Part shown: piece by piece, positions 8,106 through 17,016 of the stretch | How positions within the stretch are numbered: position 1 is the first letter of the stretch | Layout of the letters: each line of letters starts with the position of its first letter | NCBI GenBank assembly: GCA_963752825.1 | Contig: CAVVZF010000001.1 | Span: 2,976,001-3,040,000 of the forward strand | DNA length: 64,000 nt | Source of the DNA: Cybelea sp963752825 | GTDB taxonomy: Bacteria; Vulcanimicrobiota; Vulcanimicrobiia; Vulcanimicrobiales; Vulcanimicrobiaceae | Direction of reading: 5' to 3' | Program-made: the position numbers and the translations under genes | The notes under the pieces: model-generated | What the model was told of the DNA's origin: nothing | Databases searched by the model: none | What the model saw: the letters and a program-made list of their open reading frames with translations, nothing else

Positions 8106-9505
8106 TGCGCTTCCGCCATCGCTAGCGGCGCTCGGACGGCGAACAGCGCGGTCCCTCCCACCGTCGCGGCCTCGCGCGCAAGCGCCAGGCCGGCCTTTGG
8201 ATCGCCGCCGAGCGCGTATGCCTGCGCGAGCAGCAGCGCCTTATCCGCAATCAGTTTTGGGTTTCCGGCGGTGCGCGCGGTCTCGAGCGCCATCGAGCCG
8301 AGCGCCAGCGCATGCTCGAACTCGCCGCACTGCGTCAGCGCGGAGCAGAGTAAACCGCTCGCGACCGCGACTCCCTCGGCGTGACGAGCACATTCGAACA
8401 CGTCCAGCGCTTCGAGCGCATATTCGATCGAACGCGGCATGCCGCCGACGACCAGCATGTGCACGACGCCGAGCTCGATGAAAAGCCGCCCGAGCAGATC
8501 GTCGGGCTTGTAACGCAACCGGTCGATCAGCCGCCGCGCGCGACCGAGCGTGTGCAGCGCCGCCGCCGGATCGCCGTGGAGGCACGACAACTCTGCGCGA
8601 TGGAACAGCGCGCCGGCTGCCGCCCTGACGTGGTCGCGCTCTAAGGTGGGCGGTAGCCGTTCCGCGGCCGTCGCGGCCCGCTCGAGGTGCGCGGTCGCGT
8701 CCGCGAGGTCGTTGCCGGCATTCCAGGCAACGTACGCGGACGCCATCTGCAGATTGACCTCGCCGATCGGCTCCAACTCGTCGGCAATTTCCCGAGCGTG
8801 CCGCAGCGCGAGCGCAAACAGGCGCAGCGCGCGCTCGTTGTCGCCGATGTCGCTCGCGATTTCCACGCCGTAACACCAGGCGCGTACGCCGTCGTGTGGA
8901 TCGGTCGCCTCGCTCGCGATGTGCTCCAGCAACTCGAAGGCCGCGCCGAACGCCCCAACCAGACGAAAGTTCGCAACGCGATCCAGCTCGAGCTCGAAGC
9001 GGGTCGGCAGGGTTCGCACCGGCCGTTGCGCTTCGCGCAAGTTGGACTCGAGGTTGGCCAGCAGGCGTTCCAGCGCGCGCCGCCGTTCGCGATAGAACTC
9101 GCGCAGCGAGACGCCGAGATCGGCCGCCACCGCGGCGTGCTTCTCTCCGCGCAAGTCGCAGCGCGTGATGATCGCGCGCTGTCGCGCGAAGTGCACGTTG
9201 CGCGCGTTGAGCTCCGTATCGAGCGTCGCCACCGCCGATAGCACCGCCGCGCGGATTCGCAGCAGCGTCAGGTTGTCGTCGATGGGGACATTTGCAGCTC
9301 GCGGTCCGCCGAACGCGCCGTGCACGAGCGGGCTCCTGCGCACGGACTCGGGATCGTCGAGCCGGCGCAAGAGACGCGCCAGCTCGGCGAACTGCGATGG
9401 GCGTTTAATACGGACTGTCCGGACTCGTCGCGACTCCGAACGCTCCCGCCAGGCCGCTGGAGAAGCCGCGAATCGGCGTTCCCGACGGATAGGCGACCTC
9501 CGCAA
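8075..9505 (-). CDS. HTH and TPR-repeat transcriptional regulator, frameshifted
   Basis: A sigma-region-4 or LuxR-like helix-turn-helix near residues 110-150 (GEKHAAVAADLGVSLREFYRER) is followed by a long Ala/Leu-rich array of TPR-like helical pairs, as in large MalT-type or TPR-sensor regulators. The natural end was probably near 7770 (see the neighbouring entry). The start is unclear. The ATG at 9505 would overlap the upstream lipoprotein gene by 101 bases, and its first 33 residues look like out-of-frame translation. Conserved sequence begins near LARLLRRLDDPES, where only TTG (9370), GTG (9343, 9325) or an ATT (9409) are available. Target genes are unknown. Confidence 0.6.
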   Translation of the reverse strand: MRRSPIRRERRFAASPAAWRERSESRRVRTVRIKRPSQFAELARLLRRLDDPESVRRSPLVHGAFGGPRAANVPIDDNLTLLRIRAAVLSAVATLDTELNARNVHFARQRAIITRCDLRGEKHAAVAADLGVSLREFYRERRRALERLLANLESNLREAQRPVRTLPTRFELELDRVANFRLVGAFGAAFELLEHIASEATDPHDGVRAWCYGVEIASDIGDNERALRLFALALRHAREIADELEPIGEVNLQMASAYVAWNAGNDLADATAHLERAATAAERLPPTLERDHVRAAAGALFHRAELSCLHGDPAAALHTLGRARRLIDRLRYKPDDLLGRLFIELGVVHMLVVGGMPRSIEYALEALDVFECARHAEGVAVASGLLCSALTQCGEFEHALALGSMALETARTAGNPKLIADKALLLAQAYALGGDPKAGLALAREAATVGGTALFAVRAPLAMAEAHLRWATPNRR

Positions 9506-10349
9506 CCGACGGGCCGAACGGATCGCTCACGAAGAGGTGCGAGTTCCTCTGGTTGAGTGCGATTTGGTAGGCTAGGTTGAAGCCCTTGATCTGCTGCGAC
9601 GGCGTGGTGGCTCCCGGCGGAAAGACGTCGACGCCCGGCAGGCTTTGATCGTCGAGCAGCAGATCGCCCTTCTTGTCGAACGCGAGGCCGCCCGCGTTGC
9701 CGTTCTTGATGTGAATGCCAAGGTTCTTTCCCCTAGTCGACCCCGGCCTGAACTTCAGCACTTCGATATCGGTGTTGGTGGAATCGTTGTATGCCACGTA
9801 AACTTTGTTATGGGTATCGAGTGCGACACCGGCTGGGAACGTCGCGAACGGGATGGTCGTTGTGGGCGTCGTGCTTCCGCCGGCATATTCGTAGAGATTG
9901 CTGTGCGAGCCGTCGCCAAAATCGGAAACGTACACGGTCCCGTCGCGGCCGGCGACGACGTACTTGGGACCGATGGTGCCGGTCAGCGTCTTCGAGTGGG
10001 TCGTCTGCCCCTTTGGATATTCGGTCACCGTACCAGCGCCGAAGTTGCAAACGTAGAGCGTGCCGCTCGGATCGATATACAAGCCGTCGGGGCCGGCGAT
10101 CGCGTCGGTGATTTGCCCGGTCGAGGCGCCGGTTTTCTGAGAGAATATCGCGACGCGCTGATTTGGCTGGTCGGCAACGAAGAGCTGACCTCCGCGTGTT
10201 GCTTCGGGCGACAGCCAACCCGAGCGAGTGCCCGATAGTGCGGGCACCGAGCTCGCGGGGGGAAGGGCGTGGGCGCCGCTCGAGCATCCCGCCGCCACGG
10301 CCGAACCAGCAACGAGCGACAAGGCGCCCAAAAGACGGTGTGCGTGCAT
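9405..10349 (-). CDS. NHL/beta-propeller-type lipoprotein
   Basis: The 314-residue product starts with a lipoprotein signal ending in Cys (SAVAAGCSSG). It then has repeated blades of the type GGQLFVADQPNQRVAIF, GTLYVCNFGAGTVTEY and GTVYVSDFGDG, typical of NHL/YncE-like propellers exposed on the cell surface or in the periplasm. No catalytic residues are evident; such proteins often mediate protein-protein or ligand binding. A related protein lies at 17017-17956. The ATG start follows a short gap after the ferritin-like operon's 3' end. Function is unassigned. Confidence 0.75.
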   Translation of the reverse strand: MHAHRLLGALSLVAGSAVAAGCSSGAHALPPASSVPALSGTRSGWLSPEATRGGQLFVADQPNQRVAIFSQKTGASTGQITDAIAGPDGLYIDPSGTLYVCNFGAGTVTEYPKGQTTHSKTLTGTIGPKYVVAGRDGTVYVSDFGDGSHSNLYEYAGGSTTPTTTIPFATFPAGVALDTHNKVYVAYNDSTNTDIEVLKFRPGSTRGKNLGIHIKNGNAGGLAFDKKGDLLLDDQSLPGVDVFPPGATTPSQQIKGFNLAYQIALNQRNSHLFVSDPFGPSVAEVAYPSGTPIRGFSSGLAGAFGVATSPDSPY

Positions 10350-10447
10350 CTTTTCAAACCTTTCTCGTGACAGAACGCAGAGGCCCCTTGGTTTGGAGTA
10401 CCGTTTGGCGCCGCCTTGCGCGCGGCATGACCAAAAGCTGACGTGCC

Positions 10448-12424
10448 TTAGTTGTCCTCGTCTTTGAAGCCCGCGTACCAGTGCGAGCCGTCGCAGAACG
10501 GCTTATTCTTGGACTGGCCGCAGCGGCATAGCGCATAGTGCTCGCGCAGCGCGCCCTTGTTCATCGGCTCGCCCTCGAGCTCGATCCCGCCGCGAACGTA
10601 GTAGCTCGCGTTTTCGACCACGTAGATCTCCGGCTCGCGCCGCTCGCCCTCGTACTTCACGCCGTCCTTGATGAAACCGAGCGCACCCGACGGACACGCG
10701 CGTACGATCTCCTCGACCGCGTCGGGCCCGGCGCCGTCGGGCGTCACGAACGGGTCGCCCTCGTGATGGAAGACCTGCGGCAGATGGTCCGTGCAGTTGC
10801 CGAAGTGGCAGCACGTACCGCGGTTGTCGAGCACGACGATCTCCTTGCCGGCGTAGGTGTCGGCCCGGTCCGGCGTCCGCTCGAGCGACTTCGCGCTGCA
10901 GAAACCATTGCGCGCATGCGTGCCGTCGCAGTACGGCTTAATGTTCGAGCCGCCGCAGCGACACAAGGCAACGACGGGACGCACCCGCAGCGTCTCGCCC
11001 TTGGAGTTGGTCAGCTTGCGCAGGTTGCGAACGATGTACGGGCCGTCCGCTTCCGGACGGATCGTCGTGCGCTCGTTGCGCTCGTCCGCCTCAGAGCGCA
11101 CGACCATCGCGAACTGCGCGGGAATGAACGGCGTGAGATGCTCCGCGACGGATTCGAGCGCCGCCGCGGCCTCTTGAACCTCCTGCGGCAGCGATGCTTC
11201 ATCCGCGAGCCGCGTCAGGCGCATCGACAGATCGTAGAGCCGTTCGAGAAAGTAGATCCAAGCGGCGTTCTTGTGCGGAAGCAGATGGATGTGCCCGGTG
11301 AAGCCGAACGTCGGCCCGGCTCGGCGGCCGGGATACTCCAGCCCGGCCGGTGTCTTTGCCAGCGCCTCGCCCAACGGGCGCAGCACCGAGGCCATGATCC
11401 GCAGCGTCCCGCGCGCCAAAAGGCGGAACTCGTCCTCGGTCTCACCGCCGTGGGCGAAGAAGCGCGCGAGCATCATCAGCATCAAGTCGTACGTGCTGTT
11501 GAAGAGCCCCGCGAGCTCTTGCGCGACCGCGTTGGTGATGCGGTTCGTTCCAGCTACGCTGCCGATCCCGCGGGTGCTGGGATTTTCGATCATCGGACGG
11601 AATGGCTCGAAGATGCGCCCTTTGGCCAGAGCCTTCGCGGCAAGGTCCTCGTATTCGCGCCGGATGCCGGCGAAGACGACGAAGTGCGCGTCGGGATGAT
11701 GCGCCGACGGGGATTCGCCCTGTTCGATGATCATCTCGATCGCCCGGCGTGCGGAATCGGCATCGACGACCCGGATCAGATCCTTTGGCAGATCGAGATA
11801 CTGCGGATTGGCTTGGGTGACTGGGTCACCGATGAACAGGCGACCCGCCGGAATGTTGCTGAACGCGGTCTCGATCTTGTGGTAGAACTCGCCGACCGTG
11901 CGGAAATCTATGTCGAAGGGTTCCACGGAGTTTTGCAGCCGGATCATCTCGAGCTGATCGGCAGCAGCGGCCGTATGTTTCAGGATTGGCGCGTACTCCG
12001 CCAACTGCTCGGGCGAAAGCACGCCATCTTCGGGAAATTCATAACACACGAATCGCTCGATCAGCGATTGCGAAAGCGGCTCCAGCGTGATCGCGATGCC
12101 AAACGGAAACGTCGAGGCCGGCAGCGGAAAGTTCGACCGCGCGAAGTGCGGCGCGCCGCCGACCGCCGTGAGGATGTTCGATACCTGCCCGAGATGCAGC
12201 ATCTCCTCGACCGCGACCTGAGCGATCTTACGCTTCCAGGCTCGAATGGCCAGGAGCTCGTCGTGGGTGACTCCGCCCTCTTCGGGCCGAGTCTTGATCG
12301 AATATCCCGCGTAGAGATACGAGCAGGCGAGATCGTGCTCGAGCTCGGAGGCTCGGGTTAGTAGATACAGCAACTCCTCGCGCGTTTCGACGGGAGAGAC
12401 CTGGGCCGGCACGGCAACGCTCAT
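10448..12424 (-). CDS. Ferritin-like / CDGSH / [4Fe-4S]-type fusion protein
   Basis: This 658-residue protein combines four modules. Residues 1 to about 240 are a ferritin-like domain of the iminophenyl-pyruvate dimer synthase type, with ELEHDLACSYLYAGY and later VEEMLHLGQVSNIL supplying Glu/His ligands. Near residues 480-510 is a CDGSH 2Fe-2S motif (CRCGGSNIKPYCDGTH). Residues about 535-585 hold a divergent Fer4-like domain (GTCCHFGNCTDHLPQVF, VRACPSGALGF). A second CDGSH motif (CRCGQSKNKPFCDGSH) closes the protein. Together these suggest a cytoplasmic iron-dependent oxidoreductase or iron-handling protein; the substrate is unknown. The aquaporin gene lies upstream on the same strand, 63 bases away. 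Confidence 0.8.
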   Translation of the reverse strand: MSVAVPAQVSPVETREELLYLLTRASELEHDLACSYLYAGYSIKTRPEEGGVTHDELLAIRAWKRKIAQVAVEEMLHLGQVSNILTAVGGAPHFARSNFPLPASTFPFGIAITLEPLSQSLIERFVCYEFPEDGVLSPEQLAEYAPILKHTAAAADQLEMIRLQNSVEPFDIDFRTVGEFYHKIETAFSNIPAGRLFIGDPVTQANPQYLDLPKDLIRVVDADSARRAIEMIIEQGESPSAHHPDAHFVVFAGIRREYEDLAAKALAKGRIFEPFRPMIENPSTRGIGSVAGTNRITNAVAQELAGLFNSTYDLMLMMLARFFAHGGETEDEFRLLARGTLRIMASVLRPLGEALAKTPAGLEYPGRRAGPTFGFTGHIHLLPHKNAAWIYFLERLYDLSMRLTRLADEASLPQEVQEAAAALESVAEHLTPFIPAQFAMVVRSEADERNERTTIRPEADGPYIVRNLRKLTNSKGETLRVRPVVALCRCGGSNIKPYCDGTHARNGFCSAKSLERTPDRADTYAGKEIVVLDNRGTCCHFGNCTDHLPQVFHHEGDPFVTPDGAGPDAVEEIVRACPSGALGFIKDGVKYEGERREPEIYVVENASYYVRGGIELEGEPMNKGALREHYALCRCGQSKNKPFCDGSHWYAGFKDEDN

Positions 12425-12487
12425 CGCGGACTCCTTCGTTTGCTTTGCCGGCCTTCGACCTCCCCGTTTCGCAAAGGGTTGCGCGAG

Positions 12488-13222
12488 CTAGGTGCTTACG
12501 TTAGCCTTCCCGACGATCGGTTCTCCGCTGGTCTCCGCGCCGAACAACGTCGGATAGACGAGGCCGGCTAAACCGCCGCCGACCAGCGGCGCAATCCAAA
12601 ACAGCCAGAGCTGCGACAGTTCCGCTCCGCCCGCAAAGAGTGCCGGACCGGTGCTGCGCGCGGGATTGACCGACGTGTTGTCGATGGGAATGCTGATGAG
12701 GTGGATGAGCGTGAGCGCGAGACCGATGGCCAGACCCGCGAAGCCTACCGGCGCGCGCCGGTCCGTCGCTCCCAAGATCACGGTGATGAAGCCGAACGTC
12801 AGGACGATCTCGATGATGATCGCGGAGCCCATTCCGTAACCGCCGGGAGAAAGCGCGCCGTAGCCGTTGCTCGCGAACTGGCCGGCCACCCAGCCCGGCT
12901 TGCCGGACGCAACGAGATAGAGCACCGCGGCCGCGGCGATCGCTCCGAGGACCTGTGCGATCATGTATGGCAGCACGTCCCGCGCGGGAAATCGCTTCGC
13001 CAGCCAAAGCCCAAACGTCACAGCGGGATTGATGTGGCAACCCGAGATCGGTCCGATCGTGTACGCCATGGTCAGCAGGGTCAAACCGAACGCCAGCGCG
13101 ACGCCGACGAATCCGATGCCCAGTTGGGGAAACGCCGCGGCGATCACCGCGCTTCCGCAACCGCCGAAGACCAGCCAAAACGTGCCCAGAAATTCGGCCC
13201 AAACGCGTCGAGCCAGTGGCAT
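12488..13222 (-). CDS. aqpZ: Aquaporin, AqpZ type
   Basis: The 244-residue integral membrane protein of the MIP family has six hydrophobic segments and both NPA half-helices (CHINPAVTFGLW and TSVNPARSTGPALF). The constriction residues favour water over glycerol: a His in LTLIHLISIP and the Arg after the second NPA, as in E. coli AqpZ. It lies upstream of the ferritin-like/CDGSH gene on the same strand and is divergent from the DNA glycosylase gene. Subfamily assignment follows from motif comparison. Confidence 0.9.
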   Translation of the reverse strand: MPLARRVWAEFLGTFWLVFGGCGSAVIAAAFPQLGIGFVGVALAFGLTLLTMAYTIGPISGCHINPAVTFGLWLAKRFPARDVLPYMIAQVLGAIAAAAVLYLVASGKPGWVAGQFASNGYGALSPGGYGMGSAIIIEIVLTFGFITVILGATDRRAPVGFAGLAIGLALTLIHLISIPIDNTSVNPARSTGPALFAGGAELSQLWLFWIAPLVGGGLAGLVYPTLFGAETSGEPIVGKANVST

Positions 13223-13326
13223 AGTGACATTCCTTTCCGCTCCACGAGCGCAGTTATTACCAAGAATCGTAGCAGAAGGCGGTCGCTTGGTGCAACTCGG
13301 CCAATGCCCGCGCGTGTTACGCGGAC

Positions 13327-14223
13327 GTGCCCGAACTGCCGGACGTCGCCGCCTATATCACGGCGCTCGAGTCGCGCATCCTCGGCCAGCCGCTCGTGCG
13401 CGTGTCGATCGGCAAGCCGTTCGTGCTGCGAACGGCTTCGCCGGCTCCGTCCGAGCTCGAAGGCCGGCGCGTCCGCGAGCTGCGCCGCATCGGAAAGCGC
13501 ATCGCCATCGGCCTGGACGACGACTACTGGATCCTCTTGCATCTCATGATTGCGGGCCGACTGCAGTGGACCGCGGCCGGCGCGCAAAAAACGCGCGCGG
13601 CGCTGGCGGCGCTCGATTTTCCCAACGGCACGCTCGTGCTGACGGAGGCCGGCTCGAAACGGCGGGCGTCGCTGCACATCGTCGCGGGCGAACCGGCCCT
13701 CTCTGCCCTGGATCCCGGCGGCGTCGACGTCTTACAGTGCGATCGAGAGACGTTTCGCGACGCGCTTGCGTCGGAGAACCGGACGCTCAAGCGCGCGCTC
13801 ACCGATCCGCGCGCACTGAGCGGCATCGGCAACGCCTACTCCGACGAGATCCTCCACGCCGCCCGGCTCTCGCCGACCATGCTCACGCAGAAGCTCGACT
13901 CCGAAGAGTGGAGCCGGCTGTTCGACGCGACGCAGGCGACGTTGCGCCTCTGGATCGACCGTCTCGCCGGCGACGCGAAGCGCGAGTTCCCGAAAAACGT
14001 GACCGCCTTCCGTGACGGTATGGCGGTGCACGGCCGCTACGGGAAGCCGTGCCCGGTCTGCGGCGAGACAGTGCAGCGCATACGCTATGCGGATAACGAG
14101 ACCAACTATTGTCCAGGCTGCCAAACCGGCGGACGAATTCTGGCGGATCGCGCGCTCTCGCGGCTACTCAAGGCCAACTATCCGCGGGCGCTGGCGCAGC
14201 GCTCGCGCTCCGAGGCGACATAG
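13327..14223 (+). CDS. mutM: Fpg/Nei-family DNA glycosylase/AP lyase
   Basis: This 298-residue base-excision repair enzyme removes oxidised purines such as 8-oxoguanine and nicks the abasic site. The catalytic N-terminus, exposed after Met removal, is PELPDV with Pro2 and Glu3. A H2TH region is seen at ALSGIGNAYSDEILHAA, and a C-terminal zinc finger with four cysteines (CPVCGE... YCPGCQ). The GTG start is fixed by the need for Pro at position 2. The last 46 bases overlap the convergent GNAT gene. Fpg fits better than Nei because of the zinc finger and NAYSDE motif, but MutM-like paralogues exist. Confidence 0.85.
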   Translation: MPELPDVAAYITALESRILGQPLVRVSIGKPFVLRTASPAPSELEGRRVRELRRIGKRIAIGLDDDYWILLHLMIAGRLQWTAAGAQKTRAALAALDFPNGTLVLTEAGSKRRASLHIVAGEPALSALDPGGVDVLQCDRETFRDALASENRTLKRALTDPRALSGIGNAYSDEILHAARLSPTMLTQKLDSEEWSRLFDATQATLRLWIDRLAGDAKREFPKNVTAFRDGMAVHGRYGKPCPVCGETVQRIRYADNETNYCPGCQTGGRILADRALSRLLKANYPRALAQRSRSEAT

Positions 14224-15617
14224 TCGAGGAGCACCTTTCCGAACTCGCCGATGACGACGATCGCCGAGAGATCGATCGGCGTCAGCGGCATCTGCAGGCG
14301 CAGTGCGTCGTAACCGCCGAGCATCCATGGGCCGACGCCCGAAAAAAAGAAACCGCGCAATTCTAGCGCCTCGCAGAGAGCGGGGGTGCCCGGATCCTGG
14401 AGCGGGAGCGACGCGTAGATCGCGCCGAGCCGTTGCGTGGCGCGCAGGTCTTCTACGGCTTGGCACACGAGCTCGGGAGTCTCATTCCCGATCGCCTCGA
14501 CATCGACGCTCGCGATGCCGTCGCGGCGCGTAACACCGGTGTGAAAGAGGCCGTGCCCGGTACTCCGCGCGCCGTCGGAGAACGTCACCGGCAGACCCAG
14601 CTGTCCGTAGATGCTCGCGACGATCGCGCGGTGCCGCGGCGGTGCGTAGATCGCCCGCGGCTCGCGCGACCGCAGCGGCTTGACGTAGAGCATGCAGCTT
14701 TGGCGCTGCGTAGTCGTCGACAGCTGCATGTGCCGCGCGACGAAGCTGCGCGGTGCTTCGCCGAGCGTGAGGCCGCAGGCTCTTTCGCCGAAGCTCTCGC
14801 TCGAGATCTGCGTGCGCGGGTGATCGGTCACGGGCTCGGAGTAATACGCGGCGAGTCCGAGCGCGGCCGCTTCGGCCTCGGCCCGCTCGAGCATGCGGTT
14901 CAGCAGATTACGGCCGCGATGCGCCGGCAGCACGATCGCGCCGGCAACGTCGGCGATGGGCGCGTCGCCGTCGCGCGCTAGCGCGCAGTGACCAACCACC
15001 CCGCCGTCACCCGCCAGCGCGATGATCGACGTGTACGCGCCGCTCTCGTTGAGCTCGACGAGCCGCTGCGGAACGTAGACGGCGGCGAGATCGTACGCAT
15101 AGCCATACGTCAGGTAGAATGCGCGCGCCACCCCAATGGCGTCATCGGGCGCGAAGCGCCGAATCGTGTACTCCTGCTGCGGCGCGAGCGGCACGCTTTC
15201 GTCCGCTGGTGCCGTTGCGTTCGCCGCGTCTTCGGCCGCGTGGGTGCGATTTGCCATCAGCCGAAGCTCGCTGCCGGCCGCGCCGTGACAACGCCAGTGC
15301 GCCGCGTCCACACCGCAGCAGATTTCGGTCCAGCGTGGATCGCGCCGCGCCAGCGCGTCGTCCATCGGAAGGCCGCGCTCGAACAGCGCGAGCTCGAGGT
15401 GCGCCGGAGTGCATGCCGCCACGATCCGAATCGGCTCGCGCGCTTCGGCGAGCGCCTCGACGACGATCGCGGCGAAACCCTCCCGCGCCGCGGCCACAAT
15501 CGCACGCGCCCGCGCTCCGGAAAGCTCGGCGCGCCGCGCGGCGTCGGCCGCGAAGCTCTCCACGAGCGCACCGAACGCTAAATCCGGCGGCACTCCGAGC
15601 TCGGTTCGGAACGACAT
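14178..15617 (-). CDS. GNAT acetyltransferase with possible HATPase-like N-terminus
   Basis: The central part (about residues 150-330) is a GNAT acyltransferase domain: EYTIRRFAPDDAIGVARAF at the start, then an acetyl-CoA loop region (LPAHRGRNLLNRMLERAEA). The first 120 or so residues resemble an anti-sigma-factor kinase fold (FGALVESFAADAARRAELSG, then GLPMDDALARRDPRW), though the ATP-binding motifs are weak. Conserved residues continue in a C-terminal extension. The ATG at 15617 is preferred; the frame stays open upstream to 15848 and overlaps the divergent phosphoesterase gene. Substrate is unknown; the N-terminal assignment is inference. Confidence 0.6.
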   Translation of the reverse strand: MSFRTELGVPPDLAFGALVESFAADAARRAELSGARARAIVAAAREGFAAIVVEALAEAREPIRIVAACTPAHLELALFERGLPMDDALARRDPRWTEICCGVDAAHWRCHGAAGSELRLMANRTHAAEDAANATAPADESVPLAPQQEYTIRRFAPDDAIGVARAFYLTYGYAYDLAAVYVPQRLVELNESGAYTSIIALAGDGGVVGHCALARDGDAPIADVAGAIVLPAHRGRNLLNRMLERAEAEAAALGLAAYYSEPVTDHPRTQISSESFGERACGLTLGEAPRSFVARHMQLSTTTQRQSCMLYVKPLRSREPRAIYAPPRHRAIVASIYGQLGLPVTFSDGARSTGHGLFHTGVTRRDGIASVDVEAIGNETPELVCQAVEDLRATQRLGAIYASLPLQDPGTPALCEALELRGFFFSGVGPWMLGGYDALRLQMPLTPIDLSAIVVIGEFGKVLLDYVASERERCASARG

Positions 15618-15659
15618 TATCGCGCAGGCCGAGGCTTTGGGCCCGAGGAACTTGGCGCC

Positions 15660-17012
15660 ATGAGGCTGCGTTATATCGCCTCGTTCGTTCTCCTGGCCTC
15701 GGCGAGCTGCGCGCCGGCTTCGCAAGCGTCGCTGCCCTACATGCAAGCCGGCAACGCGGTGCGCGCTCTCGCGGGCACCGGCGCAGGCAAGATTACGCAC
15801 GTGATCTACGTCGTGCAGGAGAACCGCAGCTTCGACAACCTCTTCCAAGGCTATCCCGGCGCGGACACCGTCTCGAAAGGGCTGAACTCGTATGGGCAGA
15901 CGATCGCGCTGCAGCCCTCATCGCTCAAGAACGTCTACGTCATCGATCACTCCGCGTACGCGATGTTCGCCGCCTGCAACGGCAGGGGCACGCTTCCCGG
16001 AACCAGGTGTCGGATGAACGGCTTCAACAACGAGATCGCGTACGGCGGGCCCGCGAACCCGCAGTACGTCTACGTACCCCACGATGAATCGAAGCCGTAC
16101 TTCGACATGGCTCACGAATGGGTCGTCGGGGATCGCATGTTTCAGTCGCAACTCGACGAGAGCTTCGTCGCACACCAGTACGTGATCGCCGCGCAGGCGG
16201 CGTCGAGCGTCGATCTGCCGGCAACGCTCATCTGGGGATGCGCGGGCGGAAAATACGATACGGTCGCGACGATCACGCAGAGTCGCAACCCTAACGGTCC
16301 GCAGCAGCAGGCCTGCTTCGATTACACCACGCTCGGCGACGAGCTCGATGCGGCGCACCTATCCTGGCGCTTCTACGCGGCGCGCTACGGCAACGACGCC
16401 GGAGGCAACGGCGGCACGTGGTCCGCCTATCAGGCGATTCGGCACATCTTCAAGGGCCCCGACTGGAGGCACGACGTCGTGTCACCGAACTGGCGGTTCA
16501 TCACCGACGTGCGTGCCGGGAAGTTGTCCAACTTCACGTGGATCACGCCGGAGTGCGCGGAATCCGACCACCTCGAGTGCGGCGGCGGCTACGGACCGTC
16601 ATGGGTCGCCGCGATCGTCGACACTGTCGGCGCGAGCAAGTTCTGGAACTCGACCGCGATCTTCGTGCAGTGGGACGACTGGGGCGGTTTCTACGACCAC
16701 GTCGCTCCGAAGTACAAGGACTACGACGGCGTGGGATTCCGCATTCCGCTCTTGGTGATTTCGCCGTACGCGAAGAAGGATCACGTTTCGCACGTTCACT
16801 ACGAGACGGCGAGCGTCTTGCGCTTCGCCGAGGACCTCTACGGTCTGCAGCATCTCGCCGCGGCGGACGCGCGCGCCGCGTCGCCCGCCGGCGACTGCTT
16901 CGACTTCACGCAGCCGCCGCGTCCGTTCGTCTTCGTCAAGGCCCCGTACCCGGCGAAGTTCTTCCTCCGCCACCGCTTCGAGAACGATTACTTCGCCCCC
17001 GACTACGAATGA
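15660..17012 (+). CDS. Secreted phosphoesterase family lipoprotein, second copy
   Basis: The 450-residue protein is a paralogue of the gene at 110-1600, sharing VIYVVQENRSFDNLF, the WDDWGGFYDHV motif and the following LLVISPYA. A short signal peptide ends at Cys17 (LLASASC), a lipobox. Predicted activity is phosphate-ester hydrolysis outside the cytoplasm (acid phosphatase or phospholipase C-like). It is followed convergently, 4 bases on, by an NHL-type lipoprotein gene; the first phosphoesterase has no such neighbour in view. Confidence 0.85.
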   Translation: MRLRYIASFVLLASASCAPASQASLPYMQAGNAVRALAGTGAGKITHVIYVVQENRSFDNLFQGYPGADTVSKGLNSYGQTIALQPSSLKNVYVIDHSAYAMFAACNGRGTLPGTRCRMNGFNNEIAYGGPANPQYVYVPHDESKPYFDMAHEWVVGDRMFQSQLDESFVAHQYVIAAQAASSVDLPATLIWGCAGGKYDTVATITQSRNPNGPQQQACFDYTTLGDELDAAHLSWRFYAARYGNDAGGNGGTWSAYQAIRHIFKGPDWRHDVVSPNWRFITDVRAGKLSNFTWITPECAESDHLECGGGYGPSWVAAIVDTVGASKFWNSTAIFVQWDDWGGFYDHVAPKYKDYDGVGFRIPLLVISPYAKKDHVSHVHYETASVLRFAEDLYGLQHLAAADARAASPAGDCFDFTQPPRPFVFVKAPYPAKFFLRHRFENDYFAPDYE

Positions 17013-17016
17013 AGCG

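Noticed and set aside
10538..12361. 607-residue open frame opposite the ferritin-like/CDGSH gene
   Set aside because: Its translation is Arg/His-rich without motifs, while the opposite strand has clear domains; it is an antisense shadow of a high-G+C gene.
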